Positions 1 to 10,120 of a DNA stretch of 57,053 nucleotides are shown here, in pieces. The stretch lies in the NCBI RefSeq assembly GCF_014283215.1, contig NZ_JACOMF010000032.1:1-57053 (forward strand), read 5' to 3'. The stretch's first letter is position 1. The number at the start of each line of letters is the position of its first letter. Below the pieces are notes generated by a model. That model saw nothing but the letters and a program-made list of their open reading frames with translations. It ran no database searches and was not told where the DNA came from. The DNA is from Siccirubricoccus deserti. Lineage in GTDB: Bacteria > Pseudomonadota > Alphaproteobacteria > Acetobacterales > Acetobacteraceae. A program made the translations under genes and the position numbers.

Positions 1-155
1 CGTCTGCGCCCCAGCGCCGCCTCGAGTTCCTGCTCTACCAGTTCCTCGATCAGCCCGCGGATCCGGCCCCGTAGGCCTGCCTCGATTGGGTCGAACCAGG
101 CCTCTCCAGCAAACAGCGCCTGCTCGGCAGGCCCCTTGCTGCTATCCTTGCCCAT
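1..155 (-). mobile_element. IS256-family transposase, N-terminal part, cut by window edge
   Basis: The minus strand reads an open frame from ATG at 155 to the left edge, about 51 residues. It starts MGKDSSKGPAEQALF and contains a charged stretch ending RGLIEELVEQELEAALG, which is typical of the N-terminus of IS256 (mutator-type) transposases just before the zinc-binding and DDE domains. The rest lies outside the window, so intactness cannot be judged. The 160 bases beyond its start carry no gene and probably include the insertion-sequence end, but I could not define the terminal repeat. A second, differently derived IS256 fragment lies at 4209-4445. Confidence 0.75.
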
Positions 156-316
156 GGCGTGGTCTCCGCCGGCGCGCCAACGCCGGTCATGGCTCGTTGA
201 ACAAGCCGGAGACTACGCCACCCCGATTTCCTACCACACCCGCGACAGCACCCATGACCGGCCGCGCCTGTGGTGCTGCCCTCGGCCAGTGTCAGCGAGC
301 ATGCCAGCGCCTGGCC

Positions 317-1270
317 TCAGCCGCTGTCGTCGGGCTCGTCTTCGGTTGGCATTTCGCAGCGGTTGTGGATATGCGTCGCGGCAGTCGCAGCATGGCCCAT
401 TGCGACCACGATCTGGTCCAGCCCGTGCACGATGTCGCCCGCCGCGTAGAGTCCCTTCACCGTGGTCTGGTTGTGCCCATCCACCAACAGCGCACCGGAA
501 GCGTCCTGCTCCGCGCCAAGCGCGCGGGCCAGACCGGACCGATAATCGAGACCCAGGGCAGAGTATAGCACCTCGAAGCGATGCTCGCTTCCGCCGATCC
601 ACAGCGCCGCGATGCGTCCTTCGGCAATGTCGAGCGCTGCAACCGGCTCCTCGACGATGCTGATGCGGTGCTGCGTCGCGACGTCGCGCTGCTTGGGATC
701 CAGCTTCAGGCGCTGGCCGAGCGTCAGCAGCGTCACGTCGTTGGCGTAGGTGCGGGCAATGAAGGCGGCCTCGCCAAGCCCGCGGGCGCCGTGGCCGATG
801 ACCGCGATGCGGCGCCCCCGCGCCTCGAAGCCGTCGCAGATCGGGCAGTAGCGCACCAGCCCGCGTCGCACCGCATCCGGCAGATCGGGCAACTCGGGCT
901 CCACGTCAACCGCGCCGGTGGCCAGCAGCACGCGCCGTGCCGTGATCTGCTGCTCGCGCCCGGTCGCCTCCGCCAGCGTCGCCACGAAGCCGTCGCGCGT
1001 CTTCCGCAACGCTGTCACGCTCCCGGCACGGATCGGCACGCTGTAGCGCCGGGCGGTCTCGACCTGACGGGCAAGAAGGTCGGGGCCGGCAATGCCATCG
1101 GCAAAGAACGGGATATTATGGCTGGTAGGGATCCAGGCGGCGCGTGGTTCGCCGCTGTCCACCACCAGGACGCGGCGGCGGAAGCGCGCGAGGTAGAGTG
1201 CCGCCGTCAGCCCGGCCGGTCCGCCGCCGATCACAAGGCAGTGCAGCGTGTCGTCGCTCATGGGTGTCAT
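317..1270 (-). CDS. NAD(P)/FAD-dependent oxidoreductase, thioredoxin-reductase-like
   Basis: A 317-residue class II flavoprotein disulfide reductase. The FAD-binding GGGPAGL motif is near residues 16-22, a CPICDG redox-type CxxC is in the middle third, a second Rossmann motif GHGARGLG follows, and the C-terminal FAD motif is GLYAAGDIV. Family members reduce thioredoxin-like or unknown disulfide partners with NAD(P)H. The length fits TrxB, but divergence (CPICDG rather than CATCDG) suggests a paralogue of unknown partner. The start at 1270 has GGAGG about ten bases upstream; an alternative ATG lies three codons in. The gene stands alone between an IS256 remnant and a broken efflux adaptor, so context gives no substrate. 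Confidence 0.85.
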   Translation of the reverse strand: MTPMSDDTLHCLVIGGGPAGLTAALYLARFRRRVLVVDSGEPRAAWIPTSHNIPFFADGIAGPDLLARQVETARRYSVPIRAGSVTALRKTRDGFVATLAEATGREQQITARRVLLATGAVDVEPELPDLPDAVRRGLVRYCPICDGFEARGRRIAVIGHGARGLGEAAFIARTYANDVTLLTLGQRLKLDPKQRDVATQHRISIVEEPVAALDIAEGRIAALWIGGSEHRFEVLYSALGLDYRSGLARALGAEQDASGALLVDGHNQTTVKGLYAAGDIVHGLDQIVVAMGHAATAATHIHNRCEMPTEDEPDDSG

Positions 1271-1385
1271 CGCTCGGCAGCCTCCTCACAGGATGCGCCA
1301 TGCAACGCACCGGCGTGCGGTTCGGACCACGGTGCCGGCGAGGCCGGGCTGCGGCAGTGGCCATGAGCCGAGGCGCTGCCCTGCC

Positions 1386-1983
1386 GGTCGCCTCATCGGC
1401 GTGTTCCTTGCCTGCGCCCTGGTAGTTGCGGCCGGCCGAGGCGTCGCCCCGTCCGGGCCGGCCGAACCGCCTGCGGTTAGCGTCGCCGAGGCGGTGCGCC
1501 GCAGCGTCATCAAAAGCGACGAGTTCATCGGCCGTATGCAGCCATCCATCGGATCGGATTGGTGGCACGTCTCTGCCTTTCTGCAGGAGCGGTGCTTGAG
1601 GAGGGCGCCGAGGTGAAGGAGGGTGATCGGCTCTACCCGCCGGAGCGGGCGCCCTATGAGGCGGACGTCACGGTCAGCCAAGCTTCCGTCGCCCAGGCCG
1701 AGACGGAGCTCGCCAATGCGCGGCTCGCCCCTGCCCGGGCGCGGAAACCGCGGCCGACCAGCGCGGGCAAGCTGGTCGCGCTCGACAATGCGACGGCACA
1801 GGAACGTCCGGCAGCCGCCCAGCTGCTGGCGGCTCAGGCGCAGGTGCGCCAGACGCAGATCAACCCCGGCTGCACCGATATCCGCACCCCGATCGATGGC
1901 CGCAGCGGCCGCACCGCTGTCACCGTCGGCAACGGCGTCGGGCCGAATTCCGGCGTGCTGGCGACCGTCGTCAGCCAAATGGC
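1386..1983 (+). pseudogene. RND efflux periplasmic adaptor (HlyD/MFP) remnant, frameshifted
   Basis: The reading frame through 1386-1550 has a hydrophobic segment (LIGVFLACALVVAAG), then PPAVSVAEAVRRS and SDEFIGR, matching the mature start of AcrA/MexA-type adaptors. Homology continues in another frame from about 1590, with GAEVKEGD, a coiled-coil-like QAETELANARL and RTAVTVGNGVGPNSGVLATVVS, the lipoyl and barrel landmarks. The frameshift lies near 1560-1600. The C-terminal half after the barrel is missing and no RND pump gene follows. No acceptable start was seen. The gene is non-functional by inference; its family is clear from the motif order. Confidence 0.7.
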
Positions 1984-2007
1984 GGCGCTGCACCCGCCGT
2001 GCTGCGC

Positions 2008-2032
2008 CGAACCTGCCAGCGCGGGAGGCGTT
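2008..2032 (+). promoter_or_regulatory. Possible EcfG-type promoter of the KGG gene
   Basis: CGAAC, 16 bases, CGTT, ending 55 bases before the KGG-protein start. The alphaproteobacterial general stress sigma factor EcfG prefers about GGAAC, 16-18 bases, CGTT, so one base differs. The match is short and could be chance; a similar CGAAC version precedes the SPW-repeat gene. Confidence 0.3.
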
Positions 2033-2087
2033 CCCCTCGGGCTGACCCAGCGGGTGCTCCCGCTCGCCAGGTTGATGGAGAAAGCCA

Positions 2088-2285
2088 ATGGCACACAGCC
2101 AGTCGCACAAGCAGGACGCCAAGCACCACGGCAGCGGCCACGCCTCGGCCGAGGGCAAGAAGGGTGTGTCGCAGGAGACCGTGGGCAGCGGCAAGGAGCA
2201 CGACCCGAACAACTTCGCCAACGATCCCGCCCGCGCCGCCGAGGCCGGCCGGAAAGGTGGCCAGAACAGCCACAAGGGCGATTAG
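2088..2285 (+). CDS. KGG-motif general stress protein
   Basis: A 65-residue, very hydrophilic, Gly/His/Lys-rich protein with a C-terminal NNFANDPARAAEAGRKGGQN, the KGG repeat of the GsiB/Con-10 stress-induced family. These are disordered, desiccation- or starvation-induced cytoplasmic proteins of poorly known action. A purine-rich GGAGAAAG sits just before the ATG. Only one clear KGG unit is present, plus a degenerate KKGVSQETVGSG earlier. Its small neighbours (DUF4267, a disordered basic protein, SPW-repeat protein) are also typical stress-regulon members, and a possible EcfG promoter lies 55 bases upstream. Confidence 0.85.
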   Translation: MAHSQSHKQDAKHHGSGHASAEGKKGVSQETVGSGKEHDPNNFANDPARAAEAGRKGGQNSHKGD

Positions 2286-2395
2286 GCCGGTGACCGCCGG
2301 CCGCTGGCCGGCGGTGAGGCGGACCATTCGCCGGGTTGGGATGGGCAGGCGCACGACCATGCGCCTGCCTCGGCATGGGAGGGAGGGCCTGATCG

Positions 2396-2824
2396 TTGGC
2401 GCGACCGCCACGACGATACCCGGAAGCGCCACCGATCCGGGATCCGGCCGCTTGGCCGGCCCTGGTTCCGGCAGTCGTGCTCATGGTCCTCGGTGTCGTC
2501 TTCATTGCCGCGCCGGGGCTGGGCGGCGCAATATTCGGCATGCCGGCCCCCGAGGGGGGAGGCGCCGCTTGGCTCGCGGTCGTCGGGCTGCGTGACCTTG
2601 CCTTCGGCGGCTACATCCTCGCGCTTGCGCGGCTCTCGACTCGCTGCGCCGTCGGCGTGGTGCTGGGCGTGACAGCGGTGATCCCGCTCGGGGACGTACT
2701 CATCCTTCTTGCCGTGCGCGGCCTTTCCTCGCCGGGACACCTGCTGCTGCACTTGGCCAGCGCCGGGGTCATGGCTGCCGCCGCGGCCTGGATGCTGCGC
2801 CACCAGCCATCGGCGGAGTTGTAG
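2396..2824 (+). CDS. DUF4267-like small membrane protein
   Basis: A 142-residue protein with four predicted membrane segments. The segment with APGLGGAIFGMP followed by WLAVVGLRDLAFGGYILAL matches DUF4267 proteins, whose function is unknown. Start choice is weak: a TTG at 2396 gives the full length, and an ATG inside the first membrane segment would give a shorter product. No convincing ribosome binding site was seen for either. It lies 110 bases after the KGG gene in the same direction. Confidence 0.6.
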   Translation: MARPPRRYPEAPPIRDPAAWPALVPAVVLMVLGVVFIAAPGLGGAIFGMPAPEGGGAAWLAVVGLRDLAFGGYILALARLSTRCAVGVVLGVTAVIPLGDVLILLAVRGLSSPGHLLLHLASAGVMAAAAAWMLRHQPSAEL

Positions 2825-2912
2825 CCACACTCGCCGGGAAGCCTGGCCTTCGATGTTCGTCCAGCCTCATGTTCCTCACGCAGAGCACCAGAAAGCCCGA
2901 GTTGGCAAACGG

Positions 2913-3137
2913 TCAGCGGTCCGAACGCCGCGCCGAGCCCCCGCCGCCCTCGTTGCCACCGCTGATCTTGCTCCTCGTCTCGCCGGTGACCGGGCTGCTG
3001 TTGCCCGTCCCGAGGCGGTCGGACTCCTGTCCGCCGCTCCTGCCCGCCTCAGAGGCCCGGTCCGCCCGCTCCATTTTCTGGCGGCCCTGGTTCTGGCTGC
3101 CTGCCTGCTTGCCCTTGATCTGATTGTCGCGGGTCAT
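2913..3137 (-). CDS. Small hydrophilic, probably disordered protein
   Basis: A 74-residue protein starting MTRDNQIKGKQAGSQNQGRQ. It is rich in Gly, Ser, Arg, Gln and Lys and has almost no hydrophobic residues. A strong AGGAG lies seven bases before the ATG, which supports translation. I do not recognise a family; its composition resembles stress-linked disordered proteins and fits the neighbouring KGG and SPW genes. It faces the DUF4267 gene convergently. A short spurious frame cannot be fully excluded, but the ribosome binding site argues against that. Confidence 0.5.
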   Translation of the reverse strand: MTRDNQIKGKQAGSQNQGRQKMERADRASEAGRSGGQESDRLGTGNSSPVTGETRSKISGGNEGGGGSARRSDR

Positions 3138-3183
3138 GTGTTATCTCCTCGTCTGATCATCGGCACCTTTCTGCCGAACGCCG

Positions 3184-3312
3184 CCGGACCGCCGCGCCTT
3201 CGACGGGGCCTTCGCGCCGGATTACCGGGAGACATTCGTGGGCTTCCTAGAGGCCATCGAACGCCATCTTGGCCCCGCCGACCTTCCTGAGCAGATCATC
3301 CAGCAGCACTGA
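3184..3312 (+). pseudogene. C-terminal gene fragment, unknown family
   Basis: One plus-strand frame reads protein-like sequence without a start: AFDGAFAPDYRETFVGFLE, then IERHLGPADLPEQIIQQH and a TGA at 3310. Its amphipathic composition looks like a real protein tail, but no start codon or upstream domain remains and I do not recognise the family. It is most likely debris from a deleted gene in this decayed zone. Confidence 0.3.
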
Positions 3313-3345
3313 GCCGGGAACGCACGCACTCACGCCGATCGAGGC

Positions 3346-3747
3346 CTAGTGCCGCCGGTCGGCCACCGTGGCGGTGTGCCCCGCGGCCGTGGCTGCGGCC
3401 GTCTCTGGGGTCGTACGCGTCGTCAGCCCCGCGCCGATCTCGAGCAGGCCGAGGATCAAGTGTGGCCAGAACACCCGGTCGGCGAAGCCAAATAACCAAG
3501 GCGACACCGCCAGCAGCGCACCGGCCGCGACATCCAGGAAAAGGTGGACCGGCATCGGGATCATCTTGACGACCCCGAGTTCGTAGTTGGTCAACAGCGC
3601 GGCGCCGATCAGCGCGGCGCCGACGATCTGCGGGATCCATTGCGCGGTGGTGCCGTCGGCGAAGCCGAGGATGTAAGGCGCGACGATCAGCAGCGCCCCC
3701 ATGAGGTAGTCGATCATGCCGTGTGTGCGCGTGGAGATGAATCGCAT
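3346..3747 (-). CDS. SPW-repeat membrane protein
   Basis: A 133-residue membrane protein with two copies of the SPW repeat: APYILGFAD around residue 24 and SPWLFGFAD around residue 84, each within paired hydrophobic helices. The family (PF03779) is common in alphaproteobacterial stress regulons; its molecular role is unknown. The start at 3747 is preferred because GGAGGAGCG lies just upstream and it begins with the conserved MRFISTRTHGMIDY; a longer frame to 3831 would add unrelated residues. A CGAAC-17-CGTT element sits 45 bases upstream. Confidence 0.85.
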   Translation of the reverse strand: MRFISTRTHGMIDYLMGALLIVAPYILGFADGTTAQWIPQIVGAALIGAALLTNYELGVVKMIPMPVHLFLDVAAGALLAVSPWLFGFADRVFWPHLILGLLEIGAGLTTRTTPETAAATAAGHTATVADRRH

Positions 3748-3791
3748 TTTGCGCTCCTCCGGCGCCCCAGCGCCGTACCTTAAGCAATCCA

Positions 3792-3817
3792 AACGCCCGG
3801 TGGATCGCCACAGTTCG
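3792..3817 (-). promoter_or_regulatory. Possible EcfG-type promoter of the SPW gene
   Basis: On the minus strand CGAAC is followed after 17 bases by CGTT, 45 bases before the SPW start. This differs by one base from the EcfG consensus (about GGAAC, 16-18 bases, CGTT). It is plausible because SPW proteins are frequent members of that regulon. Confidence 0.35.
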
Positions 3818-4208
3818 TCACGTGCAGGCAACGCCCGGCGGATCAGCGGCCTTGGCGTGGAGGCTCGTCATGCGCCGGCCGTGGGGTGGAGATGCCGTCG
3901 CGTTGCCCGGTCCACTCCTCGCCGGCCAGCGCCAGCAGCGCGGAAGCTGCGGCCCGTGGCCGCGCAGTGCCTGGCAGGTCGCGTGCGCCATCACCCGCCG
4001 GCGCGGGGCGCGGCGAAACGGATGCAGGCTGGCGAAGACCAACCACAGATGGCGGCCCATGTCCGAGCAGCGCGCCTAATCGACGACAGGGTCCTGTCGC
4101 TGGGCGTGGTGTAGGACCTGACCGCCGCTGAGGCGGCGGTCACCGTGTTGGTTCATGGCAGGGTTGGGTTGCTGAGACCGACAACCCCTGGACCATGGAC
4201 CAGCCACG
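3818..4208. other. Gene-free stretch before IS256 fragment
   Basis: About 390 bases with no frame that looks coding on either strand. The last 60 bases should hold the left end of the truncated IS256 copy that follows. A perfect GACCGCCGC...GCGGCGGTC inverted repeat lies at about 4120-4141. Nothing else could be assigned. Confidence 0.4.
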
Positions 4209-4445
4209 ATGACCGACGACACGATGGCCCTTCGGGGTCTCTTGGAGAAGTCTGCCGACGCCTCCTTCCTGCGCGAGATGATTGGCTTCGCCGCCCAGCG
4301 CCTGATGGAGCTGGAGGCGGGCGAGCTGACCGGGGCTGCCCATGGCGAGCGCAGCTCGGACCGCCTGGTGCAGCGCAACGGCTACCGGGACCGCGACTGG
4401 CAGATCGGGGCGCTGCGGCGGCTGGAGTTCCCCGAAGGCCTGTAG
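4209..4445 (+). pseudogene. IS256-family transposase, N-terminal fragment
   Basis: A 78-residue frame that begins [20 protein letters not shown] and continues through [20 protein letters not shown] and [17 protein letters not shown]. This is the canonical N-terminus of IS256-type transposases, normally about 400 residues. After RDWQ the expected zinc-ribbon region is replaced by unrelated sequence and a stop at 4443, so the catalytic DDE domain is gone. It differs from the IS256 copy at the left edge, so two separate elements invaded this zone. Confidence 0.85.
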
Positions 4446-4770
4446 CGGCGCTATGGCTTCCCGGCACCTGGCACGGCGGACGGAGCTGGAAAGGGATTCG
4501 GTTCCGCGGGCGAAGGTGTGGTATGCGGCGGCCGGCGGGCAGCGGACTGATCTGACGTATGGGTATGTGACCTGCGGGAAGAGGCGGCGGGGGGACCGCA
4601 CGACCTGGGACCTTGCTGGCGGATGTGAGCCTGCCGATTTCGGTCCGCTGGGCAGTTTCCGAGGCAGGCGAATAGCGAAGCCAGGACGCTGTCTACCACC
4701 CGTACTCGTGACGGAACCAACTGCTCTGGGCGGAGGTTTGGCTGACGGATCATCCGATGGACCCTATGCC
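4446..4770. other. Gene-free stretch after IS256 fragment
   Basis: About 325 bases with no protein-like frame, recognisable RNA or obvious repeat. It is probably residue of the deletion that removed the rest of the IS256 transposase. Confidence 0.4.
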
Positions 4771-5088
4771 ATGCGGAAGTCGCTGCTGCCTCTCGCTCTG
4801 TGCGGCATCCTGGTGGCCGTTCCCACCCTTTCGCAGACCGGTCCGGGCCGGCCACCGGGACCACCGGGCGCCGGTTTCGAGGCGCCTTCTTCGCAATCGC
4901 CACATGTCGGTTCCGAACGCGCGGGTGCCGATCGTTCTTCGCCCGGAGCGCCGATAGACCTCGGCCCACAGACCCCGGATGCGAATCGGGCCCACAGGGG
5001 CGGGGGAGCTGTTCTGGAGGCTGCCCCAGGCGCTCCCGCACCCATGCCACAGCCGACCCCGCCGCATGACAGGCCGGAGCGGCGCTAA
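4771..5088 (+). CDS. Small secreted proline-rich protein
   Basis: A 105-residue frame with a classic signal peptide (MRKSLLPLALCGILVAVPTL) followed by a low-complexity Pro/Gly/Ala-rich region with runs such as GPGRPPGPPGAGF and PAPMPQPTPPHDRPERR. No catalytic domain is visible and I do not recognise a family. A secretion signal in a frame with a sensible start argues that it is real, but the ribosome binding site is poor and high GC content can produce Pro-rich frames by chance. Confidence 0.4.
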   Translation: MRKSLLPLALCGILVAVPTLSQTGPGRPPGPPGAGFEAPSSQSPHVGSERAGADRSSPGAPIDLGPQTPDANRAHRGGGAVLEAAPGAPAPMPQPTPPHDRPERR

Positions 5089-5171
5089 GGGCTTGAGGTT
5101 GCTGGCAGGAGGAATGGCTCCAGGCAATGCCGGAACCAAGAGGCCGAGCTTCGGAAGATGCTCAATGCAGG

Positions 5172-5245
5172 TGGCTGGGGGACCTGGATTCGAACCAAGA
5201 CTGCCCGAGTCAGAGTCGGGAGTTCTACCGTTAAACTATCCCCCA
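5172..5245 (-). tRNA. tRNA-Gln (CTG anticodon)
   Basis: On the minus strand a 74-base cloverleaf: acceptor stem TGGGGGA/TCCCCCA, D-arm with AGTTTAACGGTAGAACT, anticodon loop ACTCTGACT giving CTG, T-arm with GGTTCGAATCC, and an encoded GCCA end. Gln is supported by the anticodon. It stands alone upstream of, and divergent from, ppx. Confidence 0.95.
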
Positions 5246-5407
5246 CCGGGACACCGCCAGGGCGTCAGCCCGTGCGGAGCGGCGTGCTACCACTTCAATC
5301 CGAACCCTGCAACCGCCCGGATGTGGAAAGCGCTTGCCCGGGGGACCACATACCCGGATCATGCGAATGTGCCGCGCCGCGGCGTAGCCCTTAAATTGGC
5401 TCTGACA

Positions 5408-6511
5408 ATGCCTGATGATGCCGTTCCGATCAGCCTCCCGGCAGGGGGGCTCGCCGCGCCGCCCCGCCCGTCGGCGGAACGGGAAGGGCACAGCCATGGC
5501 CCAGCGCGCTACGGCGCCGCACCGGCCTATGCCGCACTCGACCTTGGCACCAACAACTGCCGATTGCTGATCGGCGCCCCGCTCGGCACCGGCTTCCGGG
5601 TGGTGGACAGCTTCAGCCGCATCGTCCGGCTGGGGGAAGGGCTCGCGGCTACGGGACAACTCTCCGAAATCGCCATGGAACGCGCCCTCGGCGCCCTCGC
5701 CGCCTGTGCCGACAAGCTGCTGCGCCGGCCGCTTCGCAGCGTCCAGGCGGTCGCCACCGAAGCCTGCCGCCGTGCCACCAATGGCGCCGCCTTCCTCCAC
5801 CGCGTCGAGGTCGAAACCGGCCTCCGCCCCCGCATCATCTCGGCCCGCGAGGAGGCCGAGCTGGCGATGGAATCCTGTGCCCCGCTGCTGGAGGCCGGGG
5901 ACCGCCGCGCCCTGCTCTTCGACATCGGCGGCGGCAGCACCGAAATCGCCTGGATCCGCATTCCCGCCGGCGGCCCGCCGGTCGCCGAGCTTATCGGCTA
6001 CATCTCGCTCCCGCTCGGTGTCGTTACCCTTGCCGAGCGCGCCGGACATTCCTGCTTCACCGAAGAAGGCTTCGGCGCGGTGGTCGAGGAGGTGGCGGCG
6101 CAGCTCGAGGCCTTCGACCGGGTGCACTGCATCGGCCAGGAGATCCGGGCCGGCGGGGTCAGGCTGATCGGCACCAGCGGCACCGTCACCACCCTGGCCG
6201 GAGTTGCCCTCGCCCTGCCGCGTTACCGCCGGCCGCTGGTCGATGGCTGCCGCCTCGACGTACATGTCGCCGACCAGGCGCTGGGCGACCTCTTCGCCCT
6301 CGGCCGGGCGGGCTTGGCGGCGCACCCCTGCGTCGGGCCGGAGCGGGTGGAGTTCGTCCTGCCCGGCTGCGCCATCTACGCCGCCATCCGGCAGATCTGG
6401 CGGGTGCCAACCCTGACCGTCGCCGACCGCGGCCTGCGCGAGGGCATGCTGCTGCGCATGATGCGGGCCGACCGTCACGGCCTTCGCGGCGCGCCACGCC
6501 GCTATTCCTGA
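5408..6511 (+). CDS. ppx: Ppx/GppA phosphatase family protein
   Basis: A 367-residue ASKHA-fold phosphatase. The phosphate-1 loop LDLGTNNCRLLIG is near residue 40, the central FDIGGGSTEIAW near 170, and SGTVTTLAGV near 255. The family hydrolyses polyphosphate or pppGpp; here the protein is short, lacking the C-terminal HD-like half of E. coli Ppx, which is usual in alphaproteobacteria. Start 5408 gives MPDDAVPISLP; upstream codons in the same frame run through the tRNA-Gln region and are not credible. rlmE starts 16 bases after the stop, so the two are likely co-transcribed. Whether polyphosphate or pppGpp is preferred cannot be told. Confidence 0.85.
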   Translation: MPDDAVPISLPAGGLAAPPRPSAEREGHSHGPARYGAAPAYAALDLGTNNCRLLIGAPLGTGFRVVDSFSRIVRLGEGLAATGQLSEIAMERALGALAACADKLLRRPLRSVQAVATEACRRATNGAAFLHRVEVETGLRPRIISAREEAELAMESCAPLLEAGDRRALLFDIGGGSTEIAWIRIPAGGPPVAELIGYISLPLGVVTLAERAGHSCFTEEGFGAVVEEVAAQLEAFDRVHCIGQEIRAGGVRLIGTSGTVTTLAGVALALPRYRRPLVDGCRLDVHVADQALGDLFALGRAGLAAHPCVGPERVEFVLPGCAIYAAIRQIWRVPTLTVADRGLREGMLLRMMRADRHGLRGAPRRYS

Positions 6512-6526
6512 AGGACTGCCCGTACC

Positions 6527-8835
<2,309 letters not shown>

Positions 8836-8952
8836 GCTCTCTGCCGGGAAGCAGGTAATTTCCCTTCAGAGGCAATGGCAAGCGGGACTCTGCCCCGCCC
8901 TCGCCATGAAGCGGTTGTCCGAACAGCTACGCCCGAACCCAGGCCGGGGGCC

Positions 8953-8998
8953 GGGGGGACGCTTGTCCCCCCAGCCGGAGTTCGGGGACAGCGTCCCC
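8953..8998. repeat. Two adjacent perfect hairpins between convergent genes
   Basis: GGGGGGAC, GCTT loop, GTCCCCCC (8953-8972) is followed by GGGGAC, AGC, GTCCCC (8984-8998). Both are perfect and share a GGGGAC core. They lie between the convergent ends of guaB and the SDR gene, so could act as a bidirectional terminator, although no T-tract follows; a REP-like repeat is the alternative. Confidence 0.6.
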
Positions 8999-9006
8999 GA
9001 TCTGCC

Positions 9007-9792
9007 TCAGGGCTGCATATGGCTGCCGCCGCTCACCGTCATGTTCTCGCCGGTGATGTAGACTGCGGCATTAGAGACCAGGAAGCAGATCAGCGGCGCC
9101 ACTTCGGACGGCTCGGCGTAGCGGTTCAGCGGGATGCGGGCCATGGTCTGCGCCGCGAATTTCTCACTGCGGATGGTCTCGGTCATGGGCGTCACCACCG
9201 TGCCGAAGCCGACCGAGTTGCAGCGGATGCCGTAGCGGGCCCATTCCCGGGCGCCGGTCATGGTCATGCCGAACAGACCTGCCTTCGCCGCCGAGTAATT
9301 CACCTGGCCGATGCTGCCGCGCTTGCCGGCGGTGGAACTGATGTTGACGATGCCACCGGTGGTGCCGGCCGGCTGCGGCATGTCGGCCTTGGCGCGGTCG
9401 ATCATGTGCCGGCCGACCGCCTGCATCATCAGGTAGCAACCGGTCAGGTTGACATCGATCACCGCCTGCCACTGCTGCATGGTCATCTTCGCGAACATCG
9501 CCGGGCGGGTGATGCCGGCATTGTTCACCAGCCCATGCACTGCGCCGAAGCGTTCCACCGCCTGGGCGACGCAGGATTCGGAGAAGCCTTCCTCGGCGAC
9601 GTTGCCGAGCACGCCCAGGGTGCGGTCACGGTCCATGCTGCTGACCGCCGCGGCCAGCGTGTCCGGGTTGCGCTCGACGATCACGGCATTGCCGCCAAGG
9701 TCGAGTACCAGCTCCGAGATCGCCTTGCCGATGCCCTGGCCGGCGCCGGTGACGATGACGGTGCGCCCGGTGAGATCCATCGGGTTGCGCAT
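9007..9792 (-). CDS. Short-chain dehydrogenase/reductase
   Basis: A 261-residue classical SDR. The cofactor motif TGAGQGIG is near residue 13, NNAG near 95, the Ser of the catalytic triad in NISSTAGKRG, and YSAAK with the catalytic Tyr and Lys. The late CxNSVGFGTVVTPM is the substrate-loop region, and VSGGSHMQP is the C-terminus. Sequence resembles 3-oxoacyl-ACP or acetoacetyl-CoA reductases but the substrate cannot be fixed. Start 9792 is chosen because AGGAGG is eight bases upstream; an ATG two codons earlier sits too close to it. It is a single gene convergent with guaB. Confidence 0.85.
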   Translation of the reverse strand: MRNPMDLTGRTVIVTGAGQGIGKAISELVLDLGGNAVIVERNPDTLAAAVSSMDRDRTLGVLGNVAEEGFSESCVAQAVERFGAVHGLVNNAGITRPAMFAKMTMQQWQAVIDVNLTGCYLMMQAVGRHMIDRAKADMPQPAGTTGGIVNISSTAGKRGSIGQVNYSAAKAGLFGMTMTGAREWARYGIRCNSVGFGTVVTPMTETIRSEKFAAQTMARIPLNRYAEPSEVAPLICFLVSNAAVYITGENMTVSGGSHMQP

Positions 9793-10120
9793 GAACATTT
9801 CCTCCTTCTGGGCTACGCGGCGCGAAGTCTGCACGCGGAAGCCGCGCACGGCCAGACGGCCCGGACGATCGGAACGCATCCGACAGGAAATTTCGTGGTC
9901 TTCCGCCCCTTGATCGGGCCAAGATGGCAGGCCGGCGTGCTTCGGGCTAGGATGGCGGGGCGCTCGCCGGGGTGGTGCCCGCTGCCTAATCCGGAGACTC
10001 GCCCCGCCGCGGTCGCGCGCCGCCTCCGCGATGCCTGTGGTCTGATGCCCATGCCGCCTGGCCCGGCCTACAGGCTGCCACAATCCTCACCGACCCTGCC
10101 GTCGTGCCCCGGAAGACCCA
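9793..10120. other. Divergent intergenic region, SDR / rsmB
   Basis: About 330 bases between divergent genes that must hold both promoters. No convincing protein frame, terminator or riboswitch was seen. Confidence 0.4.

Noticed and set aside
5158-5394. Small frame containing WGTWIRTKTARVRVGSS at the tRNA-Gln locus
   Set aside because: It is the translation of the reverse complement of a tRNA gene, a familiar false protein.
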